Below, one piece after another: positions 10,900-24,225 of a stretch of DNA of 64,000 nucleotides. Positions within the stretch are counted from its first letter, which is position 1, and every line of letters starts with the position of its first letter. Both the position numbers and the translations under genes were made by a program. Below the pieces are notes generated by a model. That model was not told the origin of the DNA, did not search any database, and saw only the letters and a list, made by a program, of their open reading frames with translations. The DNA is from Xiphias gladius (lineage: Eukaryota > Chordata > Actinopteri > Istiophoriformes > Xiphiidae), in contig NC_053400.1 of assembly GCF_016859285.1 (NCBI RefSeq), positions 19,581,546-19,645,545 on the forward strand, read 5' to 3'.

Positions 10900-11065
10900 T
10901 ACTTTTGCACGACTCTAAGGCTAAAACGGCAGACGGTGAGATTTCAGGCTCCGCCGTGGGTCACCATCCGTCCGCGCGGCGCCTGTCAGCGCGAACGGCG
11001 CCGCTCGCCACCTCACTCTGAACCTCGAGGAGGAGCGGCGGAGACGAGAGCGGCTGGGCTCCGAC
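10900..11065 (+). promoter_or_regulatory. vat1l: CpG-rich vat1l promoter / 5' UTR
   Basis: Base composition changes abruptly after an A-run (10868-10884) to dense CpG (GCGCGGCGCC, GCGAACGGCGCCGC) that continues into exon 1. This is a typical CpG-island promoter. No TATA box is evident. Confidence 0.55.
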
Positions 11066-14000
11066 ATGGCGAAAGACGGAGCGGCTATGACAGAGGAAAC
11101 CGAGTACATGATAGACAGGCATGTGGGGAGAGAGGCGGAAGCCGCCGAGTCGCCCGGCGGTGCCAAAGAGATGCGAGCGGTGATGCTGGCGGGGTTCGGG
11201 GGGCTCAACAAACTCAGGGTGACCAGGAGAGCGATGCCCGAGCCGCAGGATGGTGAAGTGAAGATCCGCGTCAAAGCGTGGTAAATATGGGGACATCACC
11301 AGTGCCTTTCACGCGTGCTTAGGGGTTGTGATGTGCTCTGACGCTGCAGTCGCACAGGATTCTCTGAACCGGTGTCAACGCCGAAGAACACACATCTCAG
11401 CGGAGGATTTCACAGTCGTGAAGCCACAGGTCTTTTCCTAGTACAGCAGGTTGGCTGGCTGGAGCCCGTTCAGACCAGGCAAAACTGATGCCCGTCCAGG
11501 GGGCTTTTCCCCTCTCTCTTTTTTTCGTCTTCCAAGCAGATTCAGTCACCTTTAATCACGATTGCCATCTTAACAACCGCTCTATTTACGGGATGTTGCT
11601 CAGACTACAGCTGAGCCTTTTTTGCCAGTGTTGGCAAAAACTCACAGTTCAGGGAAATTAAAGTGTATCCCAATGTATTTAATGGAGAATGCCTGTTGAA
11701 CCTGGCCTTGTATTCTCAGAGATACGGCCAGTGACTCACTGCTGATGATAATGAAATGAATAGTACTGGGCAATCCCTAAATCTCCTCACGGCTAATACT
11801 TAATGTTTTTTAAGATTGATTAAATAGCTGCCAGTCGTCAGAGACAGTTCAGGTGCATGCTTTCCATCCAGGCATTGAATCAGACGAATTTAATGTCAAA
11901 TGCCAGTAAGGGTCTGTTTTATTCTTTGTTGCAGTGGCTTGAATTTCCTGGATCTGATGGTGCGTCAGGGGACTATTGACAATCCTCCAAAACCTCCTCT
12001 TGTCCCCGGGTTTGAATGCGCTGGAATAGTGGAGTCGGTGGGTGAAAACACGAAGGGATTTGAGGTCAGTGGAAGTACGGCTTGTTAAAAGTTTTTGAGC
12101 CCCAGAATCGGCATCAACAAAACCACAGTTGTAAAAATGTGCTGAAAGTGTATTAATGGGAAATACATTAGCGTCGACCCATAATCTACTGTGCAAATAA
12201 CTCTCCCCTCAGTGTCAGATGATTGTTTCAGATTAGTGCCTGCTAGTTATCCTGCTTTCCCTGACATGTTTCTTTCAGATAGGCGATAGAGTTATGGCTT
12301 TTGTGAATTACAATGCCTGGGCAGAAGTGGTTTGCACACCAGTGGACTTTGTCTACAAGATGCCGGATGACATGGCTTTTGCTGAGGCTGCAGCGTTCTC
12401 CCTGAACTTTGTGGCTGCCTACATGATGCTCTTTGAGGTGGCCAATTTGCGAGAGGGGATGTCGGTGTTGGTGCACTCAGCGGGAGGTGGTGTAGTAAGT
12501 CCATTTTTTTGACTATTGTGACTATTGCACAGCCACAAAAGGAGTTCGGCCGCTTCATCAAGCTCTCATCATAACTTGACGGCTTCACACCTACAAATGG
12601 AAAAAGTTGTTAGTTCCCTGTTACTGCTGTTGTTAATGTCACAGTGCAAAATGAAAATATACACTGCGACTTCTGTCTAAAACTTCTTGAACATCCTTTA
12701 GAGTAATTAAAATTTTGGAATGAGCGAAAGAAATGCCTTATTATTCAAAAGACAGTTGACATTACGAGTTATAACTAAACCGAACCAATTAATCAACAGT
12801 GTTATACAAACATGAATGATTAATACAACAGCTTAACTTTATATCGATGTATCACATTTTTTATGAATGTGTGTTTATTATGTGGTATTGGACTCTGTGG
12901 GGGTTTTTTTTTTTTGTGATTGTTGTACATTCAGAGTTGACCTCGGTGCTCCCAGGCACTGATAAATTGTTGCGTCTGTTTGTTATTTTCAGGGTCAAGC
13001 TGTGGCTCAGCTGTGCTCCACTGTTCCTAATGTCACTGTGTTTGGGATCGCCTCATGTTTCAAACACGCGGCCATCAGAGACTCTGTGACTCACCTGTTT
13101 GACAGAAATGTTGATTACATACAAGAAGTCAAAAAGTAAGCATGGAGTGTTTGTCTGTGTTATGTTTGATCTGAGGCTGAAGAGTCTGTATTTAGTTCTT
13201 TGTGGTGTATTTTCGGAAACATGAATTTTTTAGTGGTTCACACAAGATTGAATTTGAAGGCATCATCAGGGAGGTTTGCTGCCGCACGTGAACATGTGAA
13301 CCGGTGCGATAACGTGGACCTCGCTGAGCGCAGAGCACCGTGCCAGGATGCAGATGTTACCTGTTGCCTTATTTGGTCTTGTGTGGCCACGGTCCCCATG
13401 GCAACTCGCAGCTCATCTCAGAGAGCGGCAGCATCGTGTAGGGCGGAGGTCTGCACTGGCAATGTGGAACAACTGAGCCAATTAGGGCCGAGCACCGATA
13501 CCCTACATGTTTCATTCACGACACGCCACGCTGTGAGCCAGTTTACACTACAAAGAAGACACCTTGTAGCAAACGCTGCCTGAGACTTGATGAAATACTG
13601 TATGCCACAGCTTTACTGCAGGAGCTTTGATTATTTTGAGAACTCCACCAACACACAGCCTCCTCCACTTTACAGAGCTTTAGCAGAAATTTACAATCAT
13701 TTGTGGCTATACTGTTATTTAACCAGGACAGATGCAACCATCCAGTCTGCATATGAAGTACGCCGCATGACTATTCATCTGATTATAATACATAGGGATT
13801 CAGACATTGCTTCGTTAGGACTGATTGTTTCATGCTTTCTACTTACATATCAACAGTGGTAGTGGATTAATGTGCCTTTCATCTCCCTGGCCCACACATT
13901 CTTCTCAGGATCAAGAGCAAAGCACAATTAAATTAATCTTTTTACAAAAGGCAAAAACCATGGGAATCACAAGACCACCAAGCAGTTTAGCCGAGCAGGT

Positions 14001-17000
14001 GTCCAGGGCCACAAGGGCGGAAAGCAAGGAATTAAGGTGACCTGGATAATAACATACCTTTCGTTCTTTAATATCAGTACCTTTAATGAGTCTGATTATG
14101 CCAAAGGTTTTTGTCTGATTGATTCTGTGTGCGATAAGAACATGAGCCTTTTGTAGCATGGTATAAAATGTCTTACTGATGGCGAGTAATGTGGGCACTG
14201 CAAAACATCAATAATCTCCTCATTAGAAAACTGTGGGCAGAGTCGAAAGAAAAACGTGGGTTGCATGCTGCAACTTTTTCTCAGAGTCATACTCCAGAGA
14301 ATCAATGCTCATACCTTGTGAATCCATGATCAGACAAAGTCGGAAGCTGCATGAATCACAGGCTGAATGTGTGGACTCATAGAATAGGCTCAGCACATTC
14401 AGTGCTCACAATCATAAACGAGGCAATGCAGCCATGTCACTGTGAGTGTATGAAGTTGGCCTTTGGTTGTACTTTATCTCAACTGCTCCAAATTTTTTTT
14501 CTAGATGAACTCTTCACAACATGTTCGGTAGAGCCGAAACGGTTAGTCGATTAACTGATCAGTGGCTAGACAGAAAATTAATCTGCAACTATTTTAGGGC
14601 TGCGATTTTTCATTATTGATTAATCTGATGATTATTTTCTCGATTAATCTTTTGGCCTATAACACGTCAGAAAATAGAGACAAACACTGATCACAATTTC
14701 CTAAAGCCCAAGGCGATGTCTTCACCCCCTTGGGCTTGGGCCTGACTGTTTGCTCAACCAATAGTCCAAAATCCAAAGATCTCTAGTTCATTATTATGCA
14801 ACACAAACAAAAGCTGCAAATTCTCACATTTTAGAATCAGGAAATAGGGAATGTTTGTTTTTTCACCTTAAAAAATGACTCAAACTATCAATCAACAGAA
14901 AAGTTGCACGTTAATTTTCTGTCAATTGAAAAATAATGGAAGAACTAATTGTTTCAGCTCAAACTATTTTGATAATCAAGTGATCATTTGAGTCATTTAT
15001 AATGCAAAATCTTGCTGACCATTCTCTGATTGTAGCTTTTCCAGTGCGAGAACGTTCTGCTTTTCTCTGTTTTGTATCATTGCAAACTGAATATCTTTGG
15101 GCTTTGGACTATTGTTTAGACAGTATGACATTGGTTAGACATTTGAAGTCATCAACTTGGGCTCTGGGAAACTTTGTTGGCCATATTTTACAGGTTTTTT
15201 TTTAACATTTGATGGACCAAACGATTGACAGAAAAAAATTATCTGCAGATTAATCGATAATGAAAATAGTCATTATTTGCAGATCTAGTGTTCAGACTAT
15301 ACTTTTGCATCTACTGTAGTTTATATGAATCCCTTTTTTAGTGGACTTCACCTTTACTTTGTTCTTCATGTTTTAGAATTTCTCCAGAGGGAGTAGACAT
15401 CTTGCTGGACTGCCTGTGTGGGGAGAACACGGGGAAAGGCCTGAGTCTACTGAAGCCGTTGGGAACTTACATCCTCTATGGTGGGAACAATACTTATGCC
15501 TTTGCTGCGTGTTAATGTAATCTCTGCATTTCTATTTTGTTCGTTCAAAGGGGAAATAACTAAATCTGCAGTGTATTAGTCAGACTCTGGTAGATGTGCT
15601 TCAACTTTGAGGTTAATATTAGCACTTAAAGGAATAGTCCGACACTTTGGATAGTACACAGATGCTTTCCTGCCGAGGGTTACATGGGAAGCTGTACCTT
15701 CTTTTTTAGCAGACAGACATGAGAGTGGTATCGATTTTCTCACCGCACTCTCGGCAAGAAAGCGAATAACCAAATTTCCCATGATGTCAAACTGTTTCTT
15801 TAAAGATGGGTCTTGCATTCATTCAGTGTGTTGGCAGCTGGGCCGGGTGTGAAATACTGAGACTCACTTGTATAGACATAGTCCATAACCTGAAAATGAA
15901 ATGTATTGTCCTTCGGAGCTGCCATTCTTGTCTAATCTCTGTTAATTACCTTAGTTCCTGTCAAGCCTCATGAATCAAATAACATCATTAGAGGGAGATT
16001 AATTCATTAGTTTTGGTTATACTGAATATGTGCGAAGGCATGCTTGCGCTGATCTAAGGGGTGAAAGGTGCCAACTGTTTCTCCTCCACCTCAGCCTTCA
16101 TGCTTCTTGGCTGCCTGTTATTGACCAGTCACTTCTCTCCGGCCATTTGCACAGCATACAGACATCCTTTTATTTTTGTTTTTTCAGGCGCGTCAAACAT
16201 GGTAACTGGGGAAACAAAGAGTTTCTTCAGCTTTGCAAAATCTGTGAGTCAGAGATGCAGTCCGTCATCAACATTTGAAGGAAACAGTACCCTGTTACTA
16301 CCCAATGAACATTTCATGGCAAATGAAACACATGCACAAATTAGTCACTCAGGATGAACTTGCCTCTCTGTGTTTTTTTTTTTTGTTTTGTTTTGTTTTT
16401 TCCTCCAGTGGTGGCAGGTGGAGAAGGTGAACCCTATTAAACTATATGAGGAGAACAAAGTCATAGCTGGATTCTCGCTCCTCAACCTCCTATTTAAACA
16501 AGGGAAATGTCATCTTGTGAGATCAGTGATGGACAAACTCTTGTGTCTCTATGAGCAAAAGAAGATCAAGCCGGTAGTGGACTCTCTGTGGGCATTGGAG
16601 GAGGTAAGAGCCTGGGGGGGGGGGGGTCGTAAATAAAAAAAAAACGATCTCATTACAGTGGTAACATAAATGGAGATGCCAGGGGGGATTTAAGGAAAGA
16701 TTTTATTCAGACATCTTGGACAGCACAAAATCTTTTGTGTGTCCCTGCTGCCTTCTGTGGGACATTGTCATCTGTTCTTGGACATTCTTCCACAGATGGT
16801 GGGTAGGTTGCATCTTCCTTTTCCACAATTATTTCACACCCGAACAAATACGGACAGGCCGTATTTCAATCACTTCGCTCTCGATCTCTAAAAACTCTCA
16901 AAGTCCCTTTTTCTTACTGTGGCTTTTCCGTGCCTGGAGAATTGTTGTAGACGGACGCTTATTTTAATCAAGATATTGTTGCCTTTGGCTCATCTTATTG

Positions 17001-20000
17001 GCCACTGAGAGAACACATTGAAAATGTTCTTCATTCAGTGCTAGTCACGACCCCATACTGTAGCATCATAGCGAATACGCTGCTGCTCCTGTGTATTATT
17101 TGTACGATATCTCCCTCGCATTTTTTCTCTTAAATCCTTCGACCTGTATTCTTTGGTGTCTGTAGATTATTATCTAAATGCTGCCAACTACATAATGCAT
17201 TTTCTGTCAGAGATTAATTAACTTTTTCAACTGTTTTTTTAAGCTGCCCGGTAGACTACCTCCCGTCTTTTTAATTCCGATTCCTGCCTTCTAAGAAACA
17301 ACTTTCACAATGATTTCTTAGATTATATTTTTGTATAATTTTCCATCCACATAGCTACAGGTTGTTGTCAGACTCGAGGAAGTTTGGTTCCTTGGTCCGA
17401 AATCCACTCTGTGCTGGTTAGCTGTTTAATGCAGGCTTCAGGCAATCCACTTTAACTCTTAAAGACAGGAAGTATTTGCGTGACAGCATCACAATTATCA
17501 GGTAGTTGTTTTCAGTTGGACATCACACACTGGTAAACAAAGCCCCAAAACTGGAAAACGAGGGACATTCGAACACCCCACTAGATGTGATCTCTTTTAG
17601 AGTGTCTCATTAGCTGTGGTGTATCTGAGACCTTTTAGGAGATTTTTCCTTTGGTCAGATGAGAGATACATACTCTGACTGGGGACTGTGTGGCTGTGTT
17701 CAGACCGTGCCTGTTTGATTAGTTTGTTGCAGCGGGGGTTGGAGAGGCTACACCTAGATCATTCTATTTGGTTTATGAAGCTTGGTGACCTCATGTAATT
17801 CTGACATGGCGCTGCCTTTCATTTGGGCGTTTTTGCACCCGATACTAAAGATCTAGTCACTGTGTGCATGAAATTAATAGTTGAAAGTTTTATCCTCGGC
17901 AGCAGGCAATACTTGTCCATAACTATAAGCCACAACTGTGGAGTCAAATTGGTAAAAGCTGCGGTTTTATCTCCATTTCCAGTAGCTACATATGACTTAC
18001 GGTATGATTACAAGTTTCAGCCATTTCCTCAGCATAGCGTTTTTTTACCGAAAGCAATTTGCCATTTTGATCGCTGTTCCCATCACTGGAACGAAAATGC
18101 ATAATCTGTCTTTACAAGTAAAATGTTTGGTATTTGTTTAACACCCACAAATGCTCCAAGAATTCAGATAAAAGCAGAGGCAGTTTTGGTAATCCATCAC
18201 AGTCAGCTGATTACAAGTCATTCCAAACTTTCTATCTACAGTCAGAGAGAGAACATGTGGATGAAATAATTGCTGTCTTCAGATTTTCATTTCTCATGGG
18301 AAACTTCCCCCGTGCTGTTGTCATTAAACTTTGGCAGATTGCTCGGGCCATTCACTAGAGCCATTGCCCATGAAGAATCTCATTAGATGGGAGGATGGCG
18401 TGGGATGTAGTATCAGGGGCACAGCCTGCCTCATCTGCTTATATGCCTGGAAGGAGAATTTGGAGGGCATTAGTTTACATGTTGACCATGGCAACCTGTT
18501 TTTCTGGAATGAAAAGTTGGAGAATGCGCATGACTGGAACAGAATAAGAGGTTAAATAAGGGTTAGGTTTTCTGACCACCGGCAGTTTCGGTGAGGAAAT
18601 ATTCATTTTTCTCTTTCACTTGGGTTTCCAAGGTGAAAGCTGTTTAGGATACTAAAAAATAAAAGTGAACCTACACACAGTATCTCTGTGATTAGTTGTC
18701 ATTGTACACAAAGTCTTTTTTCATCCGCAATACAAGTGGAAGTTATCCCCTCTCTTCTGCAAACTTGCTACCTCGAAGCAAAATGCTGGACAGGTTTCTG
18801 ACCTAATTTTGCTCTTGGCTTGATTTCCGGTATTTCATTTAACAAATGAATGCTTGTGACACAATGGCTTTCAGACAAAGAGGCACATTCAGTTGTGTCT
18901 CTGTGTGGATTGTAATGCGAAAGCAAGATATGGCATCCTGAGTAATCTTTTGTGATGTGTGAATTTTTCTTTACACAATGAGTCAGACAAGCTTTAATGA
19001 GTTGCATTGATCTTTCATTGTTTATAGTTTTGCAGCCTTCAACAAACTCTACATTTAAAATCCTCTTGCCAACTAGATGGTGGCACAGGGCCACAAAAAG
19101 TAGGCAACAGTCAGCCGCAGGTGGTCCATGGTTGTAAAAGGGTTAACTGTTAGTTAATCCTCATGAAAGCCGTACGAAAGTTACTCCAGTTAAAGCCTGA
19201 TTCACTTTTAGATGTTGTTCCTCCCATCACTTCATAATCCCAGACTTGCCATGTTGGTAACAGTGCTATGTGCTGATACGATTTCTGGGTTTTAAAGTAT
19301 GCAAACATGAGCGGTTGCCAAGAGTAGTTTTGAAGCCCCAGTCAGTGTATAATGCACTACTGCCCTATACGTCGCATCGTGACTGGGTATCCATTAACGT
19401 CATGGCAAATGCAAACCATGTAGACCATGTGCCCCCACTACTCCCATTCCTTCAGCACCCTGCTCAAGGCAATCAGACTGCAGTTGACGGAGAAAATGGA
19501 CCAAAACTCTGATATATATTTTTTTTTTAAACCGATGGTTAACTGTCCACGCAGGCCTCAAAAGATTACGACATATTTTCTTACTTGTCAGTTATGTTCA
19601 ACGAGCAGTTGCACGGGGATGAAGTTTGTTGAATCTGAACGAAATGTCATTAGACAAACATATTGTTCACGTGTTTCCACAGACTCCCTGACGACAGAAG
19701 CCCGGCATTCATTTTTACTGTAAACTGATTAAAAGCCCCCGTCTGCAGATCCTTTAAAATGTTTGCGGTGTATCTAGGTGTCGAGCACTACTGTCGTTTA
19801 TCGGTGTAACAGACTCAATCACTCAGTCGTTGTTCGCTTTGTGATAGTGTCCACAATTTTTGTCTATTGTCTATGAAAGAAACATAACTACTGCTTTTTG
19901 AATGTAATTTTACATTTTGGATTATTCTAAATGTATATTTTTCTGCCTTCAAAGACAATGTAAAGTCTCACTGCCTAAGCTGTTTTAAAAAGAGAGTCTG

Positions 20001-22077
20001 GTAATTACTGTAACAGATGGGAGTTAAGAAGAAATGGAGAGATAATACGTCCAACACAGTGTTAAAACAATGTGTGCAGTTGGCAGAAATTTGTGTCTTA
20101 TGTTACAGTTAAGTATTCAATAAATCCTCCTTATTACAATTACTATAAAGCTATTTCATTTTCACCCTCACATAAATGAAACCAACTCCAGAAGGATATG
20201 ATGTCTTTTCAGAGTTTTATTATGTTGGTGTATGCTTTTTTAAAGAATGTAAATATTGAATTTTTTTTTTTTTTTTCTGCATGATAAGACTGACTATAAA
20301 ATTGTATAGTACGTCTAATAATAACGTGTCCTCCAGGAATCTCCAGAAACCTTTATTATTCATGTCATTTATTTGTCATTAGAGCCCATTCTGTCCTGCT
20401 GGTCTAAAGCTGGTTAATAAAGTCTTGCCATGCCAAATGCATTATGCATTATGCAAAATACAGCCCACAAACAGTATATGTTCCTGTAGTCACAGGTAAC
20501 ATGAAGCAGTGTACTTGTCTGCTTAATAGAAACCTTTTTTGGATCATTACCACAGGCAGTGAGGTGTTCGCCCAGCAGGATGAGTTGGCATCATTTACTC
20601 AACACTGAGGCCATTAACTTCTCTCGCAGAGTGAGTTTAGATTAGAACTGTTCTGAGGGGTGGAAGAGCTATGATCTTCTGTGTCCGATTCAGTTGACAG
20701 AGGACGTTTTTTTTTCAGCAGGTACTTTGAAATGTCTCTTTGATGTTACAGCAGGCTGTTATTGTCGGAAGCTCTGTGTCATTCTGCGCAAAAAACATTT
20801 TTTATGAGCAGAAGTGAAAAGTTGTAAGGCACCCTAATGTGTTTTTTATACATTTAATATAAAAATGTTACAGCTCAAGTCTGGCTTTAATGCATTTGAA
20901 AATATAACTAGGATTCACTGGGCACTTTAGTTTTTTTCTACAGAATGACCAAGATTAGACTTAGACGTAGTACCATCCTAATGCAGTTCTACAACAAGAA
21001 CTTTTAGAACTTCTCTGACTCTTGGTTGGTTTAAATAAGAACCACAGAGAAGAAAAATGCATACTGATTTTATGCTAAATTAAAATCACTCTGTTTGTAT
21101 GGATGAACCCAACTACACGTTAGGGTTTTCGTTTGCGTTTCTTTTTGTAATGTATTAAATAGTCATGCTGTTTCTAGATGTTAAAAGTAAGAGTCAGCAT
21201 CATAGGAGGTTTCATTTGTGATATCACAGTGGATGTCTGTAACTTCAGCTTGTTGAAAGTAACTTAACTGTTGTGTTTTATCCTCAGGTAAAAGAGGCCA
21301 TGCAGAGAATTCACGACAGAGGCAACATAGGAAAACTCATTCTGGATGTCGAGAAGTCTCCCACCCCTCTGGTGACAGCAACAATTTTAATGTGCTTTTT
21401 CCCAGTTAATTCAGAAAGAAGAAAGTTAAGGAGGGGGCCATTGGGCCTCCATTTCTCATTAAGGATTGATGGCTGAGAGTTTTTTATAAGTGCTGTTTTA
21501 CAAAGATTTAAGATTTCCACACCGATTACAGTAAATGTGGCTGATGACCTGACTTCAAAGTAAGTAGCCTAAGTTAACTGTTTGTATAGTGTCTTATATA
21601 TATAAAATACCATTTATAAATCTAACAGGAGACACAAAGATGCTTAGAATGTCACACTGAAGACATGAAAGTATGATTTACAGTTACAGCTTCAATCTTG
21701 ATCGATCTGAATGCAGGACTAGAGAAATATCAATGACAAAAACAACACATAAAATTAAAGGATTGTATTACATAGATGGTCCGGGTTATATGCCAGAAAG
21801 GAGGAAGAGGAAACAGGAGGAAGATGGCAATAAATTGGCAGATGTAAAAGGACACACAATACAGAACCGGATTGGGGGAGTTTCAACAAGTTCTTGAGGA
21901 TTAAAGAAAAAAACCCTAAATTTGGGTTGCTAGGAATACACTTAATGATAGCCGAATAATATTTGGTCACTACCGCAGATGGCCAGCGACAGCACCGAGA
22001 CCAGTGAGGCTGGAGAGGAAGAAGAGGAGCCCGAGGGAGACAACGACAGCAAGGAGCGGATGCCTTTCATCCATTAG
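11066..22077 (+). CDS. vat1l: VAT1-like MDR-family oxidoreductase homologue
   Basis: Nine exons: 11066-11280, 11935-12064, 12279-12494, 12993-13135, 15377-15480, 16188-16243, 16409-16603, 21288-21371 and 21979-22077. They give 413 residues (human VAT1L 419). It belongs to the medium-chain dehydrogenase/quinone oxidoreductase superfamily, close to synaptic vesicle protein VAT1; its own substrate is not established. After a variable acidic N-terminus come MRAVMLAGFGGLNKL, GLNFLDLMVRQG and the VPGFECAGIVE segment. The Rossmann nucleotide site VLVHSAGGGVGQAVAQL is split by the exon 3/4 junction. Then follow VTGETKSFFSFAKSWWQVE and LWALEEVKEAMQRIHDRGN, and an acidic tail ending KERMPFIH. The start is the ATG giving MAKDGAAMTEETEYMI, like human. 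All phases close. Introns 4 (2.2 kb) and 7 (4.7 kb) are longest. Confidence 0.95.
13260..13510. promoter_or_regulatory. GC-rich island with RFX X-box-like site in vat1l intron 4
   Basis: A CpG-bearing patch sits within AT-rich intron. It contains GTCCCCATGGCAAC at 13392-13405, 12 of 14 bases matching the RFX X-box GTTRCCATGGCAAC, beside CACGTG at 13287-13292. An intronic enhancer is plausible. The 127-residue frame across it has no recognisable domain and no splice support. Confidence 0.35.
14531..14595 (-). mobile_element. fragment of ATTAATCGATT-type element
   Basis: GGTTAGTCGATTAACTG followed by AGACAGAAAATTAATCTGCA is the end of the same miniature element family in minus orientation, abutting the copy at 14595-14960. 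Confidence 0.5.
14595..14960 (+). mobile_element. ATTAATCGATT-type element, plus copy of an inverted pair
   Basis: Starts TAGGGCTGCGATTTTTC, then GATTAATCTGATGATTATTT, ATCACAATTTCCTAAAGCCC, CCAATAGTCCAAAATCC, and ends AACTAATTGTTTCAGCTC. It is close to full length for the family and lies in vat1l intron 4. Confidence 0.6.
14961..15287 (-). mobile_element. ATTAATCGATT-type element, minus copy of an inverted pair
   Basis: Read on the minus strand from 15287 it gives TAGATCTGCAAATAATGACT, CATTATCGATTAATCTGCAG, TTTCCCAGAGCCCAAGTTG and AACAATAGTCCAAAGCCC, then AGATATTCAGTTTGCAATG, and stops at ATTATCAAAATAGTTT. It faces the preceding copy head to head, so transcripts of this intron could fold into a long imperfect hairpin. 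Confidence 0.6.
15626..15804. mobile_element. short MITE with terminal inverted repeats
   Basis: The left end TTAAAGGAATAGTCCGACA and the complement of the right end, TTAAAGAAACAGTTTGACA, match at 15 of 19 positions. The inverted similarity continues inward to GCTTTCCTGCCGAGGGT versus GCTTTCTTGCCGAGAGT, so the inverted repeats run about 50 bp with a short centre. It lies in vat1l intron 5. Confidence 0.6.
16604..21287 (+). other. vat1l: vat1l intron 7 (4.7 kb)
   Basis: The largest vat1l intron. Apart from poly-T runs (20260-20278) and a CCATGGCAAC half of an RFX-type site near 18486-18495, I see no gene, exon, tRNA or clear transposon. It is notably poorer in recognisable repeats than intron 4, so it could hold conserved non-coding elements, which cannot be judged without other genomes. 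Confidence 0.5.
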
Positions 22078-24225
22078 ACCCGACGAACCCCTCGGCAGCA
22101 CGCCTAGAGACTGGAGAGGCTGCACAGATCCACCACAGAGGAACACAACCACACACCAGTGTTGTGCAGTATGTGCTATATGCATGTATGCATGAATGTA
22201 TGTATGTACAGTGTATGTTTGTGCCTCTTGTGCGTTACCTATTGTTTGTCAGTTGATTGGTCAAGCAAACTTTTTTGGGTAAATGAAGACTAATAACATT
22301 TTTGTCACCCAGGCAACAAGTGCAAGTGCCATTCTCAGAATAGTATTATTATATTCTTTACTGTATTATGAAGTAACATTATGCTAGCCAATAATGTGAA
22401 TAGGTTCGTGTCCATTTTTACAGTTGATTTCATTGGCCAGCAGTTTATTGAATTAGCAACAAGCATTTAGACCAGCTGACTTTGGTTTTGTCACGTTCAG
22501 ATTACCACCTTTAAAATTAGATTTAGTATAGCACGTAAGTGTCATATACCCTAACAAGCTTAGCATGCCTAAACATTTCACGGGATAGAAAAACATTTAA
22601 TTTAATTCTTACCTCTTCTTAGTGACGACAGATGAAAATGAGAGCAGACCATTGACACAAGTTTGAGAAAATGACCCCAATGTTTTGACGTTTCTGACCA
22701 AGAGAGTGAATCCCTTTCTCGTGTTACAATAGTGATGTGTAGGCCAGGAGAGTCAGAAAAGTCTATGTGTAGATATTTGCACGATATTTTATTCTTAGGC
22801 GCCCAGCTTGTAATATTATGGGATCACCAGTGCCTTTGAGGTATAGACGAGCGTTTGATACTGGAAAAGCTTTCCTCGTGTGACGTTCATATTGAACAAG
22901 CAAACAAAAAAGGTATTTTTAACAGGAATGTGAAAACAGATGTGTATGCTATTTAAAATTCTTCCTGGCGTGATCATATAATATATAGTAAGGACACATT
23001 TCCCCACTAATCTGCATATTCAGAACCTTATTATGTATATCTTCCGGTCACAAGAAGTTGACAGTTTTGTAAACACTGGAGTGGCACAGAACAAATTAGA
23101 GTTTAAAGACATCAAATTTCTGTCTGTAAAAATCTTGGAGGATATATATACATACAAGAGAAACTAAGATAAATCTGTAAATTGTGGATTTTCTTAAGGA
23201 GGATCAAGAAATAGTCAGACTGCAGTCCTGCAAGGTCTGTGGAGTCTCGGCTTTACTTGTCTGACCAAAGCTGTTTACTTGCTGGTGCTTCACTACAAAA
23301 GTGCCATAAAACTCCAAGATAAATGATTTTTACATTGAGCTGGTGTATAAAAGTAGGGTGATTTAGGTTTGTGCCACACTGTGTATTACTTTATTTAAGT
23401 ATGATGCCCTCTACTTTACTCTGAATCTGCCGAGTTGCTAATGAAATGCAGGAGAGGAACAGCTGGCAAGGAACAAATGTTTGCCACAAACTGGCACTCC
23501 TCTTATCAGTTCATTGATCCGTTTTTATTTGTAATTTATCAAATTAAAACAAAACTGCAATGTATTTGGGTTTCACTACTTATTAGGCCATGCTTAGTCA
23601 GTGTGTTTCATTTCGGCTAGTCATCTGAATTGTTTATTACTTCACAGAGAGTATATCAAAAAGCATTTTCTCACATATAGAAAAATATAGAAAGAATAAA
23701 ACAAGTTAACACTTAAAAATCTTGCCACTTTAAGAAATGAAAAATGTATCAGCTTAGCAACAGCAAAACTAACAGGAGTAAACGCTGCATGCTTTGAAGT
23801 TGAATGATAAAGAGTGGGGAGACGGTGTTAATGCGTGTACTCAAGGCATGAAATGAAAAATTTTAGAAGTTGATTTCTAGACTTGGAAATAGGGATAATG
23901 ATGCATCGACACTCTGAAAATACATCTCAGTTTTGATACCTTTAATGTCAGGTCTGTTTGTGTGTGGTTGAAAGAGAGAGAGAGAGAGAGAGAGAGATAG
24001 TGCATGTTTTTGAGTCTATGTATTCATATGGCCTTGTAAAAAAAAAAAAAGAAAAAAAAGGAAAATCGTGTCTAAAGAAGTGTTTGGCATTGTAGTATAT
24101 TCACAAAATTCCTCATAAGCTATGGTTTACCTGTGGTCGTATATTTTTGTCACATTTTTCGTTGTGTACTTTCTTTGACTACAGCTCTGTTTACTTGAAT
24201 AAATTTATCTGCAAAGTATTCTGCG
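22078..24225 (+). other. vat1l: vat1l 3' UTR
   Basis: About 2.1 kb of AT-rich non-coding sequence follows the stop. It contains a (GA)n run at 23972-23997 and ends with AATAAA at 24198-24203 followed by a T/G-rich stretch (CTGTGTTTTGTC). The extent is inferred from this signal. Confidence 0.55.

Noticed and set aside
10921-11299. Overlapping open frames of 100-117 residues on both strands
   Set aside because: They arise from the GC-rich vat1l promoter and exon 1; only the frame starting at 11066 continues across splice sites into the VAT1L family.
13200-13583. 127-residue plus-strand frame in vat1l intron 4
   Set aside because: No domain, no splice support, and it lies in a GC patch where long frames are expected. 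Treated as a possible regulatory island instead.
15002-15205. 67-residue frame in vat1l intron 4
   Set aside because: It lies wholly inside the minus-orientation miniature element at 14961-15287.
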